Below, piece by piece: positions 1 through 11,533 of a stretch of DNA of 64,000 nucleotides (its first letter is position 1; every line of letters begins with the position of its first letter). The DNA lies in NCBI GenBank assembly GCA_904063045.1, contig CAJFCJ010000021.1, positions 434,001 to 498,000 of the forward strand, in the 5' to 3' direction. The notes under the pieces are model-generated. The model worked only from the letters and a program-made list of their open reading frames with translations. It had not been told where the DNA came from and made no database searches. The DNA comes from Dimorphilus gyrociliatus. Taxonomy: Eukaryota > Annelida > Polychaeta > Dinophilidae. The translations under genes were made by a program, and so were the position numbers.

Positions 1-186
1 GTGCCATCTTATTCCTACAATCAAAAATTATCAAAATTGGCCATTCTACGGATAGCTTCCTCATATATTCTCGCCCTAGCCCGCCTAGCAGGAGACGAGC
101 ACGACGAAAAGCCAGACTTTGCCGAATGTGTCGATATGTGTACAAGAACTATTCAAGCGGAAGGCAGAGCTAAACGCCGTCATTGA
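1..186 (+). CDS. atoh8: ATOH8/net bHLH transcription factor, 3' end only
   Basis: This is the last 61 codons of a gene that starts before the window; the stop is TGA at 184-186. It encodes the end of a basic helix-loop-helix domain: the loop and helix 2 contain QKLSKLAILRIASSYI, followed by a tail with ECVDMCTRTIQAEGRAKRR. Both blocks are hallmarks of the ATOH8 (vertebrate) / net (Drosophila) subfamily, which differs from other atonal-type bHLH factors in carrying this cysteine-containing tail after helix 2. Family members are nuclear factors that bind E-boxes and act in development, including muscle and vascular programmes in vertebrates and wing-vein suppression in flies. The first codon in the window is GTG for an internal valine, not a start. 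The basic region lies upstream and cannot be seen. No tail extension follows the conserved block, as in the family. Confidence 0.9.
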   Translation: MPSYSYNQKLSKLAILRIASSYILALARLAGDEHDEKPDFAECVDMCTRTIQAEGRAKRRH

Positions 187-1412
187 ACTAGCTCTTTCAA
201 TTGATTTTCATTCTTTTTTATACCGGATCTGTGATATAGAACAGCTGTTTTATCTATGTATATATACATACGGCACAATAATGGATATAGCGCGTATATT
301 CTACAGGATTAATCAATGAACAGGTGCTGCGATTTACGTAAACAATTCGAACGCCGTTGCCGGGCGCTAGCTGCCAGATGTTTCGCAGATAAGCCTAATT
401 TGTTGCTACACTCTCAATTTAGTCGGCTTTTTAGATAAGATGCGGCGGGAAATTCCTACCCGTATCTTTTTCTAAATAGATAAAAGCTAGGCTAGTGAAC
501 GGAAGGGAAGAAACAGACAATGGGCTAAAGAAAAAAAAGAATTATTATGAACCTTACTTCTTTATACGATCAGTTTTATATACGTGCAAAAATTTTATTA
601 TTCGCGTAGTTCAGAATTCTTAACTAGGTGGCGTCTCTTAGATGTGATATATCAGTCGCTTTCCATTGTAATTTCTCTTTTAATACCTTTTGACATCTCT
701 TCAACGATGTCTTACCAAAAGAAAGAAACTGAACATTTTATAGCCAATAAGTTATTCTCATTTCCTTATTTGTGTCAAAATGGAATTTCTAATATCTCTA
801 ATTACAGGACTAAGTAGTAAATCCTAGAATTTCAAATCTTCCGCCTTTCCTATAAGTTTTCTTCCTTTTTTATTTCCTAGATACTATATCTATATACTTC
901 TTTTCCTTTGTCACGATTTTGAAGTTGAGAAGCATGTAAAATTGAAATGAAAACTACTCTTGTACGGTTTTAAAACATAATTAGACAGGTTTGTTAGTAG
1001 ATTGAGTCGTTGATTCTTACCAACCCCCTACTTGGTTTTCATTGTTATCATAAGAGAATCGTTTTCTTACAATATCCAGTTGTAGATCAATGAAGGAGAA
1101 AAAGAATGCATTATTTTGCAGAGTACAAAAAAACTGACGTCATACTTTAGTACAGGGCGAATAGATTTAATACAGTGACCGTCTCCATTGAGCTTGTAAA
1201 AGAGACGTATCAACCCGTTTAAGGTTAGGCCTAAAGACGCACTGGCTTTTTAGCAAAAGGTCGCTTTGTTTGGCATGGTTTGCCGAATGATCGTAAATGA
1301 GAAAAACTAACGATAGAACGCATTGTATTCCTCAACTTACTCAATTGTAGAACAAGAGCTGGTTATAGGCTTATGTTAAGATTAAAGATACTAAATGTAT
1401 TGTGTATCACAT
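187..1412. other. Intergenic DNA between atoh8 and the PhzF-like gene
   Basis: This stretch lies tail to tail between a plus-strand and a minus-strand gene, so it should hold both 3' untranslated regions. I see no coding exon. One copy of the recurrent palindrome TAGGCCTA lies at 1226-1233. The short open frames at 119-319 and 584-817 lack coding character. Confidence 0.5.
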
Positions 1413-2444
1413 CTATAGTAGAAGGTGACCTTTCAACGTGACCTGAGCATTCCCAGTTAACTCTACACGGTCATCTAAGACACTTATGTTTACGGTGCCT
1501 TTTCTTGCTCTGCCTTGTCTTGCTCTCATTTTCTTTTTATTCAAGATGTCAGACCAAAAACTACTAAGAGTCGTATGTGCTGAACCAGTAACGGGATCTT
1601 CATTTACTCCTAACCAAGGAGCAAACATTCGCGAAACAAAATCATAGCTTTTGCCTTCTTTATCCTTGAATTTGTCTCCTTTCATTGTCACTGATATCCA
1701 TTCAGTAACGCTTGTATTTAGTAGCCTATGAAAATTTGGCGTAAAAGCTTCAAACTCTTCAGCACTAACTGAATCCTTTAGGTGAACAAGTCCATATTTC
1801 AGATTCTTTGATAAATAGACGCCTTCAATAGGTAAATTACCCGAAACTTCATCGCATACTATCTTCCAATCTCCTTCAATACTCTCAATTCTTTCCAATG
1901 TTTTATCCAAAGGCAATGAAATAGTTATACCTTCTCCATGCTTTCTTGCAAACAAACTACCACTCTTTCTTGTGACGAATTCAATTTCTTCGTTCTTATT
2001 TCCCAGTGTGTAGAAAAGAGAAGCAGCACTCGCCAAAGTTGCATGACCACACAAAGGTACTTCTGTTTCAGGAGTAAACCATCTAAGACCGAACTTTGAA
2101 GCTTAAGTGTAACAATAGCGATATTAATTATAACTTTATTAGAACTATTATTATTTGTTATTAAGGTAAGTACATTTGTCAAAGGTATCGCCATCCTTTA
2201 ATATTTTAATGTAAGCTGTTTCTGATAGGTTCATTTCCCGAGCAATATTTAATAGAAAAGTATCATCGTAGTCCTGGAAATAGGTTAATTACACTTATTA
2301 TTACATAATATCTAAACAAATACTAAGCAAATATAAATATCTTAACTCAACAACCTGATCAAATTTTAAGGGACAAATAGCCGCCTGATTGCCGGTAAAA
2401 GGACCATGGGCGAAGGCATCAATAATGCAAATTTCTTGTTCCAT
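1413..2444 (-). CDS. pbld: PhzF-family isomerase-like protein (PBLD type)
   Basis: Three exons on the minus strand, 2444-2355, 2273-2174 and 2101-1413, join into 879 coding bases (292 residues), the usual PhzF-family length. The protein starts MEQEICIIDAFAHGPFTGNQ, the typical PhzF opening with the GN(P/Q)AA motif. Exon 2 carries EMNLSETA, in which Glu48 aligns with the catalytic glutamate of PhzF. Exon 3 holds LRWFTPETEVPLCGHATLAS and the second signature DPVTGSAH. The family has a two-lobed diaminopimelate-epimerase fold; bacterial PhzF is an isomerase in phenazine synthesis. The animal members (PBLD/MAWBP) keep the active-site glutamate but their substrate is not established. The protein is expected to be cytosolic, since no signal peptide is seen. 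Introns are 81 and 72 bases. Confidence is high in the family, moderate in the PBLD orthology. Confidence 0.92.
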
Positions 2445-4310
2445 TTCTCTCTGTAAAAGGTAACGAACTGAGAGATATAGAGTTCTAGGTATGTACTGAT
2501 TCTTCAGAAATCCGTATTTATACTAAGATAAGACAATAGGATCAAAGTTCAGCAAATTAGAGTGAATATGTAAACTTGCTTTGTCACAACAAGACTACAA
2601 AATTTAGTGTGGCACTAGAGGAAGAGTATACATGTCTCACTAGTTTTTTGTATTCAAATACACGATCAGCCTATTATAAAATTATATTATGTAAACAGGC
2701 CGAAACTATTTTTTCTTTCGCCTTTCTTCTTTACCATTTCCTTCCTACTATCGCTCTCTGTCTCCCTCTCTCTCTGTCTCTGAGTTGACTTTTCCCCCCA
2801 CCATTACTATTATTCTCCATCCATTTCAATATCTATCTTTCTCTCTTCCTATCCTCTCTTCCAAGCTTACTTGCTTAAGTCACTTACTTACTCTTCCTTT
2901 CATTCTTTCCACTATCTTACGTTTTGTTTTACTTAATGTTTTATTTATCTATTTTCTACCTAAGCATAAGAGTTTTAGGTTATGGAAAAAACAAATAAAA
3001 CATGTTTTTTCCCACATCTTAAATGTTATTACTATTGCGCAATGTAAGAGAAACTTACAAGAACAGATAAATTTTAATGCAGTTTATTAATTTTACATAT
3101 TTTATTTATAGAATAAAGAAAATAGATAGTTATTCTATCTGTACTATGCATATTATGTATGTACATATATATACATACTATATATATATATAAAGATTAT
3201 TTAATACATATAATAGAGTATTTAAAAGGCTTGTATAGTCCCCTATTTAACGTATATGTATAGACAAATATACCATACAAGTATACCTATATAATAGATA
3301 AAGAATACCGGTACACGTGTTCATATAAGTTTATATTTGTAAAAGCTTAAACAATCTGGTTTTTTATAATTTATTCATAATTTTATTAAATTTTTGCTGA
3401 TTTATCTTCCGTATCTGTATGTTACAGATGTAAGGAAAAAAAATGAAATATATAGTGACGCAGGCGTCTAAAACTTAAAAAAGAAAGGAATTATTGTCTT
3501 TTAAATTATGATATTATATATATTTTATGTTTGAATAAGGATAATTAGTTTGTTGATTTCATTTAAACAATTAATAGACGAGTTTAATAGAAAGTCATTA
3601 TTTAGTAAATTAAGAAGGAAAATGGACGACAATTAAGATATTGACGAAGAGAAGGAGGATTGAAACTAGTTTGGAAACAGAGAGAGAGAGAGAGAAAGAG
3701 AAGTGATCAAGTATTGATACGTTTCTCTTTTCATTCCACCTGCTTGTTTTATCACTACCCTCTTATCGGAGTATGCTACATTTCTTATCATTTAAAACTG
3801 AAAGATTGTGTTCTATACTCTACGGTATTTAAAGCTCTGATTTTACAGTATAATCTATGGAAATTATTTTAAGAATAGGTGAACATTTAGCCTATTTACT
3901 CTAAATCGATTGGATAAACTTTGACCTAGTTTTTTTTTGACACTTGGATATCCATTACTAAGTAATATAAATCTAATACATAGACGGCGCCGTTGTTCAA
4001 CCAATCTTTCAAACATCTGTGTTATTTCCCCCCGCCGTATTCCATTTATTATAAATAGGGCAGGCTACTTACTCTACCGACTTAAACAAATTTGATTATA
4101 CTCTTGACATCTTTTAATAATTAACTAGAATTGAAAATAGTAAATAAATAAAAGAAAAATTAACGATTAATATGACTTTTCCTCATTTCCATTCATTTTT
4201 ATCCGAATGCAGAAACTCTTGTATTATTTCAAAATATAATAAAAAAGACAGGAATTAGGTAATGTAAACCAAAATACTTATTTAAAAGAGAATGAATAAA
4301 AAATAGAGGA

Positions 4311-4500
4311 TGAAAGAGAGTAGGGGTGGAAAACATCAAACAGAATACTGCGAACGAGTGATAAAGAATGGGTGGAGAGAATGAGCTAGGGAAGGGAGGG
4401 AGAAGGAGAGGAGGTGGGGGGTAGGAAAGAAAGAGAATATAAATGAGTTGGAGGAACAGAGAGGACGAAGGCGAGGAAGGAGAGAACTAGAGAAGAGCAG
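4311..4500 (+). repeat. Purine-rich low-complexity tract
   Basis: Nearly all bases on the plus strand are A or G, with runs such as GGGAGGGAGAAGGAGAGG near 4393. Such homopurine stretches can adopt triplex or other non-B structures. There is no coding content. Confidence 0.7.
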
Positions 4501-5587
4501 TTAAATAGTTCATTTTCTCATCCTATTTTATACTAATTACGATTACATATTCTATCTTGTTTAGTCTGTTCCACAACTACCCATTATAATCTTATCATTA
4601 TTGCATTCCATTCACGCCACCCCCCACGTTTAGTCTCAACTCGACGAATTTAAGGAGGATCCTTTTTGGAAAAGGTAAATGGATAGAGAAGATCGTAAAA
4701 CCACACAGATCTATTTAAACTAGATAATAAATAAAACATAGTAGCATATACAATTTATAAAGGATATAAAAGCCCTATTAAGTTGATTAATTAACTGAAA
4801 TATTATTATTTTTAAAGTAAAGATGAACTTTCAACAGTGTAAACTTTGTAGTTAAGTATGAAATTTTATAGTGAAAAAGAATATAAAGGATATTTTACTA
4901 TTTTTCTCTTGTTTATTATTATTATTCTTCTTGGTATAGAACATACAAGACTAAAGTGTGACTTGACCCTATAGAATTCCACTAAACCACTCTATAAGAC
5001 CAAAAGTACTAAGAACTGATCGCTATTTGCTTTAGGGTGAATTCTATATAAACTACAGTTATTTTCTTTTTTTCAAAAGTAAATGTTTCCCCCTTTACCT
5101 TTAACATGCTTATCTCTAAATTGTGTTTTTACCTTAACAACAAGTCTCTTATTATTTTTTGTAAAGTAGCCAGGATTCCTACTCTTCTCTTCACGATTAT
5201 CTTGAAGGGAAGAGAAGAGCTTAAAGATGGATTTAATTAATATATTTCCTTTGAGAAGGTTTCTGGAAAAATTTAAGATTTTTATCAGAAATGTTCCTAA
5301 TAGAAAAACAAAATTAATAAGAAAAAGAGAAGGAAGAAGAGGAAGAGAATTCAATTTCTTTCTAGAAGATAGATAATTGTACATTTTAAGAGTTTTATAA
5401 AATTAATGATTTTATCGATTATGTCCATTTAATCCATATTTTTAAATTAAAAAGTCTTTTTAGAGCATTCCATAGGGATTGGGAGTATTTCGTAATCTCT
5501 AATTTCTCCGTCTAAAACCATTAAGGTAATTAATCGTAAACAGGGAACATAGCATGGAAGGAGTGTAGGATAGCAGAGAAGAAGAGA

Positions 5588-5640
5588 CACAGACAGACGG
5601 ACCGACAGATAGACAGACAGATAGAGAGACAGACAGAGAG
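5588..5640 (+). repeat. Imperfect GACA/GATA tetranucleotide microsatellite
   Basis: Interrupted repeats of GACA and GATA units, visible as AGACAGACAG and ATAGACAGAC, within intergenic DNA. Confidence 0.75.
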
Positions 5641-6530
5641 AAAACTGTTTAAGATTAATACAGGTGCTTCATCAAGGTTTTAAAACGTTTGCAGATTTCC
5701 GGAAACTTCAGCTGCGTTTTACAGCCGGGTAACTAATACAGTCAGAATGTTAGAAATCTACTTTAGGAATCTATTTTAAATATTCCGATCCGCTTACAAT
5801 AAGAAGTGAATCCAGCTTATACTGAGTACATTCTACTAGTTAATCTTTAGCTTTTTTCCATCATCCTCAACTATGTTTTAGTTCCTCTTTTCATCCACTT
5901 GTCGATCCTAAATAAGTAAGATGAAGGTCTATTGATTGAGTAGTATGTTATTAAATATACAACGTATTCAATTATTTGTCTATAGTATATTTAACGAAGA
6001 AATTACAATATTCCTTTTTTTTTTTATCTTGGCTTAAACTATTCGATGAATTTTTTCGATAATCAATAATTTCAATCTGTGCGTTTAGGAAGAAATGATC
6101 AAAAATTCAATAAGGAAATATTAAGCAAATATCAAGGTGCGATTAAAGCTTTACTATATATTCAATGGGAGAAAAAAGGGAGAATACATTTGTCTAAAAC
6201 GTTGCAAAATGTAATTTGAATATAGGCCTAGCGGCCATTAGAGTAAATAACAGTTTTATCACTGGGTAAAGTTGATTTATAACTAGTTGACCAGAGACAT
6301 TTAAAGGAAAAGGCTATATGCTTATATATAAATGTATATTGTAGGTATATACTGCATATATATATATATATTATAGAGTATATGACTTGAGGTAAATTTC
6401 ATTCTATCAATAATTATTGGCTTTTTTTTACACTACGTTTAAAAGCCCTTCCGAGTATTTTACTCTATTTTATATATATTTGAACTTTTCGCAATATATT
6501 TCCTACGATATCCATTACGTCTAATTTCCT

Positions 6531-6603
6531 GTCTCCTCCTCCTCCTTCTTCTTCTCCTTCTTCTCCTCCTTCTTCTTGTTCTTGCGCCTCTTCTTCTCTT
6601 GCT
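6531..6603 (+). repeat. TCC/TTC trinucleotide microsatellite
   Basis: Imperfect runs of TCC and TTC. Read on the minus strand they give an arginine-rich open frame (6460-6654) that is a by-product of the repeat and not a gene. Confidence 0.8.
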
Positions 6604-6921
6604 TTCTTCTGCTCTTAAGGAAGATTTCAATTCCATCTCCAGTTTTTTTGGCATATAAACTAAACAGGTGTTTAGTCAACTATCACAAAAATATTGTATT
6701 ATGGACAACGACGTCTAATGTTCGACTTCTAAGAAACACAATCGATTTTAAAGTGTTTATTTAATTTTTCTACTCCTCGTATAGATATTTTAATGGAAGT
6801 AACATTAAAAAATGCTTACATTTTGATACAAATAAAATAGAAATACATATATAATTTATACATATTTGAAAAAGTGATAATATAATCGTTATTATTCATT
6901 CCTCTTTCGGTTTTTTTCTTA

Positions 6922-7517
6922 TTAATTATAGTGATTTTGCGGGAATTTTACATGGCATTCCGTAAAAACTCTTGTACATCTTTGAACGCATTCGATATCG
7001 TTAAAAAATTCTGCGCATTCGTTAAAGCATTTCTGAAAGGTAGAAAAAAGAAAACCAATAATTAATTATATAATAAAACGTATTGTAAATATAGTGTTTT
7101 ATCCAGAAGGGTTTTATTTAAAAAAAGAAAACCACAATAGACGCCATCTAGCGTCTATCATAAGAAGTATATCATTATGATAATGAATCTAAAAATTAAT
7201 TACCGTATAAACTGGATTACAAATTTTGTAAGCAATTGTAGGCGATTTAGACCGTTTTAATAATTCCAAAAGTTGCCTTTCATCGTCAATATTTTCTTCT
7301 GTATTTACATTTAGCACACTGAGTAGTATAACAATAGTACCAATCTGGAATTTATTGAAAATAATTAATGAATGAACGAATGAATGAATGAATGAATGAA
7401 TGTAAGCCGATATATACAGTATATGCATATATATATATATATATACATATATTTCTATTAAAAATCAGTTAAACAAATAACAATAGAACAGCTATTTACT
7501 ATTATAAAATATCTCAT
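6922..7517 (-). CDS. Small secreted six-cysteine peptide precursor
   Basis: Three exons, 7517-7500 (18 bases), 7344-7204 and 7032-6922, with all introns in phase 0, encode 89 residues. The start was chosen because the tiny first exon gives MRYFII, which joins IGTIVILLSVLNVNTE to make a convincing signal peptide with a strong GTAAAT donor. After the signal sequence comes an acidic propeptide-like stretch with a dibasic KR site (LLELLKRSK), then a C-terminal domain with six cysteines spaced C-x6-C-x3-C-x8-C-x3-C-x6-C, including CFNEC and CVQRC. The two C-x3-C elements flank an eight-residue turn, which fits a helical hairpin held by nested disulfides. I do not recognise the family; a neuropeptide, pheromone, antimicrobial or other secreted peptide are all possible. 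The stop is TAA, with complement at 6922-6924. The gene sits alone between repeats. Confidence 0.72.
7366..7402 (+). repeat. GAAT tetranucleotide microsatellite
   Basis: About nine near-perfect units of AATG. It lies inside intron 1 of the six-cysteine peptide gene, just upstream of its exon 2 acceptor. Confidence 0.85.
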
Positions 7518-10500
7518 ATTCTTTATCTGTTGTTTATTTATCCTTTTTCAATAGAAATGTGCAGTATCCTTGTAAAAGTTGTTATCAAACGAGTTTTGTT
7601 TGTTTTTAGAAGCTATTTTCGCAGCTATTCTTTTATACGAACAAAAATTCTAACAGATCTATCTATCTTTATATATAAAAGGATTATAATAAATTGTTAG
7701 AAACAATTGTAATTATACAATATAAATAGGAAATAACTGATAGGAAAATTACTGACAAATAGATGAATCCAATTGGTGCAGCGCCAATTTTCGTAATTAT
7801 TCAACATAAAGATTAAACTTTATTATTATTATTATTATTATTACTATTGTTCCTTTTATTAACTGATTAAGAAGTTTATATATTTTCATTCATTCATTCG
7901 GGGTGAATTAATTTGTTCTTTTATTGTTTAGTTTCATTTATTCAAAAGTGTTTAATAGTATATTAGGTTAGGCAAAGTAGACAAAGAGTTTTGATGTATA
8001 TACCGACAAACATCAACAACTTTCAAGCCAATTAGTCAAGCCTTCTCTTTGTGTTCAAAACATCCCAATGAAGAAAGCTTATCTAGTTTGAAAAGGGATA
8101 TAAAACAGCCATCTTTCTTTTATTACATTTAATGTCAACAAAAGGATTTAGCGTAAGTTTACATAAGAATCAAAGGAAGTATTAACAAGAATAAAAGTTA
8201 CATATTTACGTTCATTTCTCTTATTTATGCTTGTAATCTTATCAGGTTTCACAAAAGGATATAAGATTAATAGATTATCGAATGGAATATGACTGTAAGA
8301 TGTGTATATTGAATAAATTAGCGTTACGTAGCTGCTAATTTCTGCTGAATGTTTGCATGTTTATTTGTTTGAAGTAAGACAGATCGGCTTTCCCTAAGGT
8401 CATCACTTACTCAGCTCGTGATCTAATATCTTAAAAAGATAGCCCCTGGGCTATTAAGCATCAAAAGTAAAGAGGATTTACCAATCTGTTCAAACATTTT
8501 TTATTTATCCAAAAAAAGTCGTATTTCAATAGAAAAATTCCATTCATTACTTAAGATTAAAACAGATATCGTGAACAAAAAGAAGGTTAAAAGCTCTTTA
8601 GAGATTTCTACCAATAGGTAGTTCAAAATAATTTATAGATCAATTATTGCTTAGATTTTATAATAAAAAAATGACAAGATATCGAAAGATAGATATAGAG
8701 TTTCATGTTTTATATTAAGACATATACACGTTTTCTTTCTTATTATCAAACTTTTTATTAATAACGAGGGACGTTAAAAAAAATATGAAAAAAAAATCAA
8801 TATATGGGTTATAAATAATATAAATGTAAATATTACAGGTATTAACCATAAATAAATATATTCATCCATATAAGTGTATATAACTATATTTCATACACAC
8901 TTATATATGTTTTAAGTATCATAGTTATATATACATGTATATGTACAACTATTTCTTTTTTAACTATAAACAATCAAAATCAAACCTTTTTACGTAATAA
9001 ATGTATTGTTTTTTTTGTTTTTACAGTTAAAGTTTTTTTTATCAGTCGCGATACCGACAGTTGTCTCCACGAGTTGAAAAAATGATGAATTCTTATAGGT
9101 CTTCATTAAATATCCGAATCTGAAAGATACAAAAAAAATGTTGCTTTTTATTACTGGACTCTTTTTGCCAATAAAAATTTTTTATTTTTCATTTTTTGTG
9201 TTTAATATAAATAGAACAAGTACGAATATTGATACAATCGAACTTTCATATGCCTTATTCACAATTTAAAAAAAAAAAGATATATTTCAAAAGATTTAGC
9301 CCTGTCAAATCGTAATTTATGATTTTGGGATCAAACAAAGTAGGCCTAAATGTGCTGTATTCTTTTATTATTAAAACTTATATTACGTACATCATGTAAA
9401 TCCAAACTCTAAATTATACATAAGTAAGTATATTTTGATTCTTTTATGAAATTTAACCCTCAAATAACCATTTATATATAGAAAAATACAGTATATATAT
9501 ATGTATATACAATATATATTTATATATACATACATATATAGATAATTAATGTATAGATGCGAATATATGTCAAAATATCTATCTGTACTCACATTCTGAT
9601 AATCTCTTTTCATTATCAGCTAAAATTTATTCATAATTCACCGCAAAACATTAAGATATTATAATTTAGAATTATTGATATATATTCTAAAGAAGTTTAT
9701 TCTTTAAACTTTTACAAACTATTCATCTGACAGTGAAAATATAAATATAAATTTGTTATTCACTCTTGAGAAAGTATCTTATTGTAGCTAATACTTTTTT
9801 GAACGACGTAATGTAAATAAATATATGAAAATGAAACTCTTTAATGTTTCACAATGTCAGATAAATAGTTAGCCAAGTGCTACTTTTCAAATCATAAAAT
9901 TATCAAAAATTATACACCTAAAAAAATATAAAAAACATATTGTAAATGCCATCAATTAATTACAGTCAATGGAAAAAAGTCACGTATGATTTGTAGAACA
10001 TAGTCTAATTCCAAAAATATCTTTATCGATAAAATATAAAGTTCTTATAGCCACCGGTTTTTTTAAAAAAATAGTCATTTTACATTGTGGTAGTTTTACA
10101 CAATTATTAAAAATGTCATCAATTAATCCACAGCAAGGTTTCATTTAAGATCTTTAGGATTTAGCTTAAAACTTTGGGTATTTTTACAATTTCTAAAATT
10201 ACCAGTTATTCCTTACACGAGCATGCAAAACGGTTCAGTAAGAAATTTACGTTGAAAACTTTACATAGCAATATCAACAAGAGGATGTTATGCAAATAAA
10301 ACATCTTATAAAATATACCAAACATTTTAAAAAAAATATATGTAATATATACAATATATATATATAAATAAATATATTTCTATATATATATTCTATTTAT
10401 GTGTATTTCTTTATAAATATATATATATATATATATCAAAAGATATAAATATATACATTCATATGTAACTAAAAATTGTATATAGATATAGATATATATA

Positions 10501-11533
10501 TATCATATACATATATTATATACATATATATGTTTAAATATAACCGATGTTTAGATAAAAAAAAGCCATACCCTGAGATAAAATTAATAAATTACACTCT
10601 CCGATAATAATTAAAATACAGTAACATACAAAAAGGGGTAAAAAAGTGATCTTAGAATATCAAATAACATTAAAACCTGTAAGTTCAAAACAATTTCTTA
10701 TGAATAATCAAGAATAGTTGCCAAATTACACCTTAATTTTAAATATTACAGAATTTTGTAATAATATTTAAATATAAAGTGTAAAAAGGATGTAACCCGA
10801 ATATCATGCTTTCTCTTTTTTTGATCCATTAACATGCAAAATATATGAAAATATGTAAATAGATATAAATACGCAATGAAACTCACAAATTGTTTTACAT
10901 TAATTATCAAATATGAAGTTATAAAAAAACATTCAGACTAATCCAATAAATCAGTAAATTTGTGGAACATCGTTTAGTTTTTTTTAATTGAGCAAACTTT
11001 TATCAATAAATATTTTGAAAATTTATGCATTGATCGACAATAACGATGTTACACGTTTTTTCGCATTTTGGAAAAAATGTTATCAGGTATGCCACATTGA
11101 AAAAAAAAACATCTTAACTGGCAATATTTGGTTCTAATTATATGATAAATGAAGAAAAAATCACATCTGCAGCCTAGGACCGTAATATAAATTTGCATTT
11201 GTGTGTAATGTGATAAGAAAAATACATTTTTTAAAGCAAAATGCGCATATAATGCACTTTAAAAAAAAAGGTATATATGTAGAATAAAGAACACAAAAAA
11301 ACGTACGGATTCTGAGCATTTTTAGCACCGTTTGATTTATGGCGAACATGTCTTACAGAACATGTTGATTACATAATTATAACAAAATAAGGCACGGATA
11401 CATTGATTAGAATAACATACGTATAAACTTTTTTTTAATTAAAAATTCAACTTAAATATTTAATTCAGAAATTAAATGACTTACCGGCTATTACCCTGTA
11501 ATGATTATTATAAATAATTTTAAGAGCACTCAC
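7518..11533. other. AT-rich intergenic region and CPSF6 3' flank
   Basis: Four kilobases of very AT-rich DNA. It probably includes the 3' untranslated region of cpsf6 at its right end and the promoter of the six-cysteine peptide gene at its left end. I see an ATT microsatellite at 7819-7845, AT runs with an ATACAGTAT core at 9486-9500, clustered TA runs at about 10310-10530, and TAGGCCTA at 9341-9348. No exon is supported. Confidence 0.5.
7819..7845 (+). repeat. ATT trinucleotide microsatellite
   Basis: About eight consecutive TTA units in intergenic DNA. Confidence 0.85.

Larger units (their letters stand above)
2445..6921. other. Long intergenic region rich in simple sequence
   Basis: About 4.5 kb separates the start of the PhzF-like gene from the end of the six-cysteine peptide gene. 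I find no convincing exon. It contains a pyrimidine tract at about 2750-2785, a purine-rich stretch at about 4311-4500, a GACA/GATA-type run at 5588-5640, a TCC/TTC run at about 6531-6603, several AT runs and one TAGGCCTA at 6223-6230. Open frames of 60-100 codons here (for example 5073-5384 minus) have the composition of random AT-rich DNA. Confidence 0.5.

Noticed and set aside
6460-6654. Arginine-rich open frame on the minus strand
   Set aside because: It is the translation of a TCC/TTC microsatellite; no splice or homology support.
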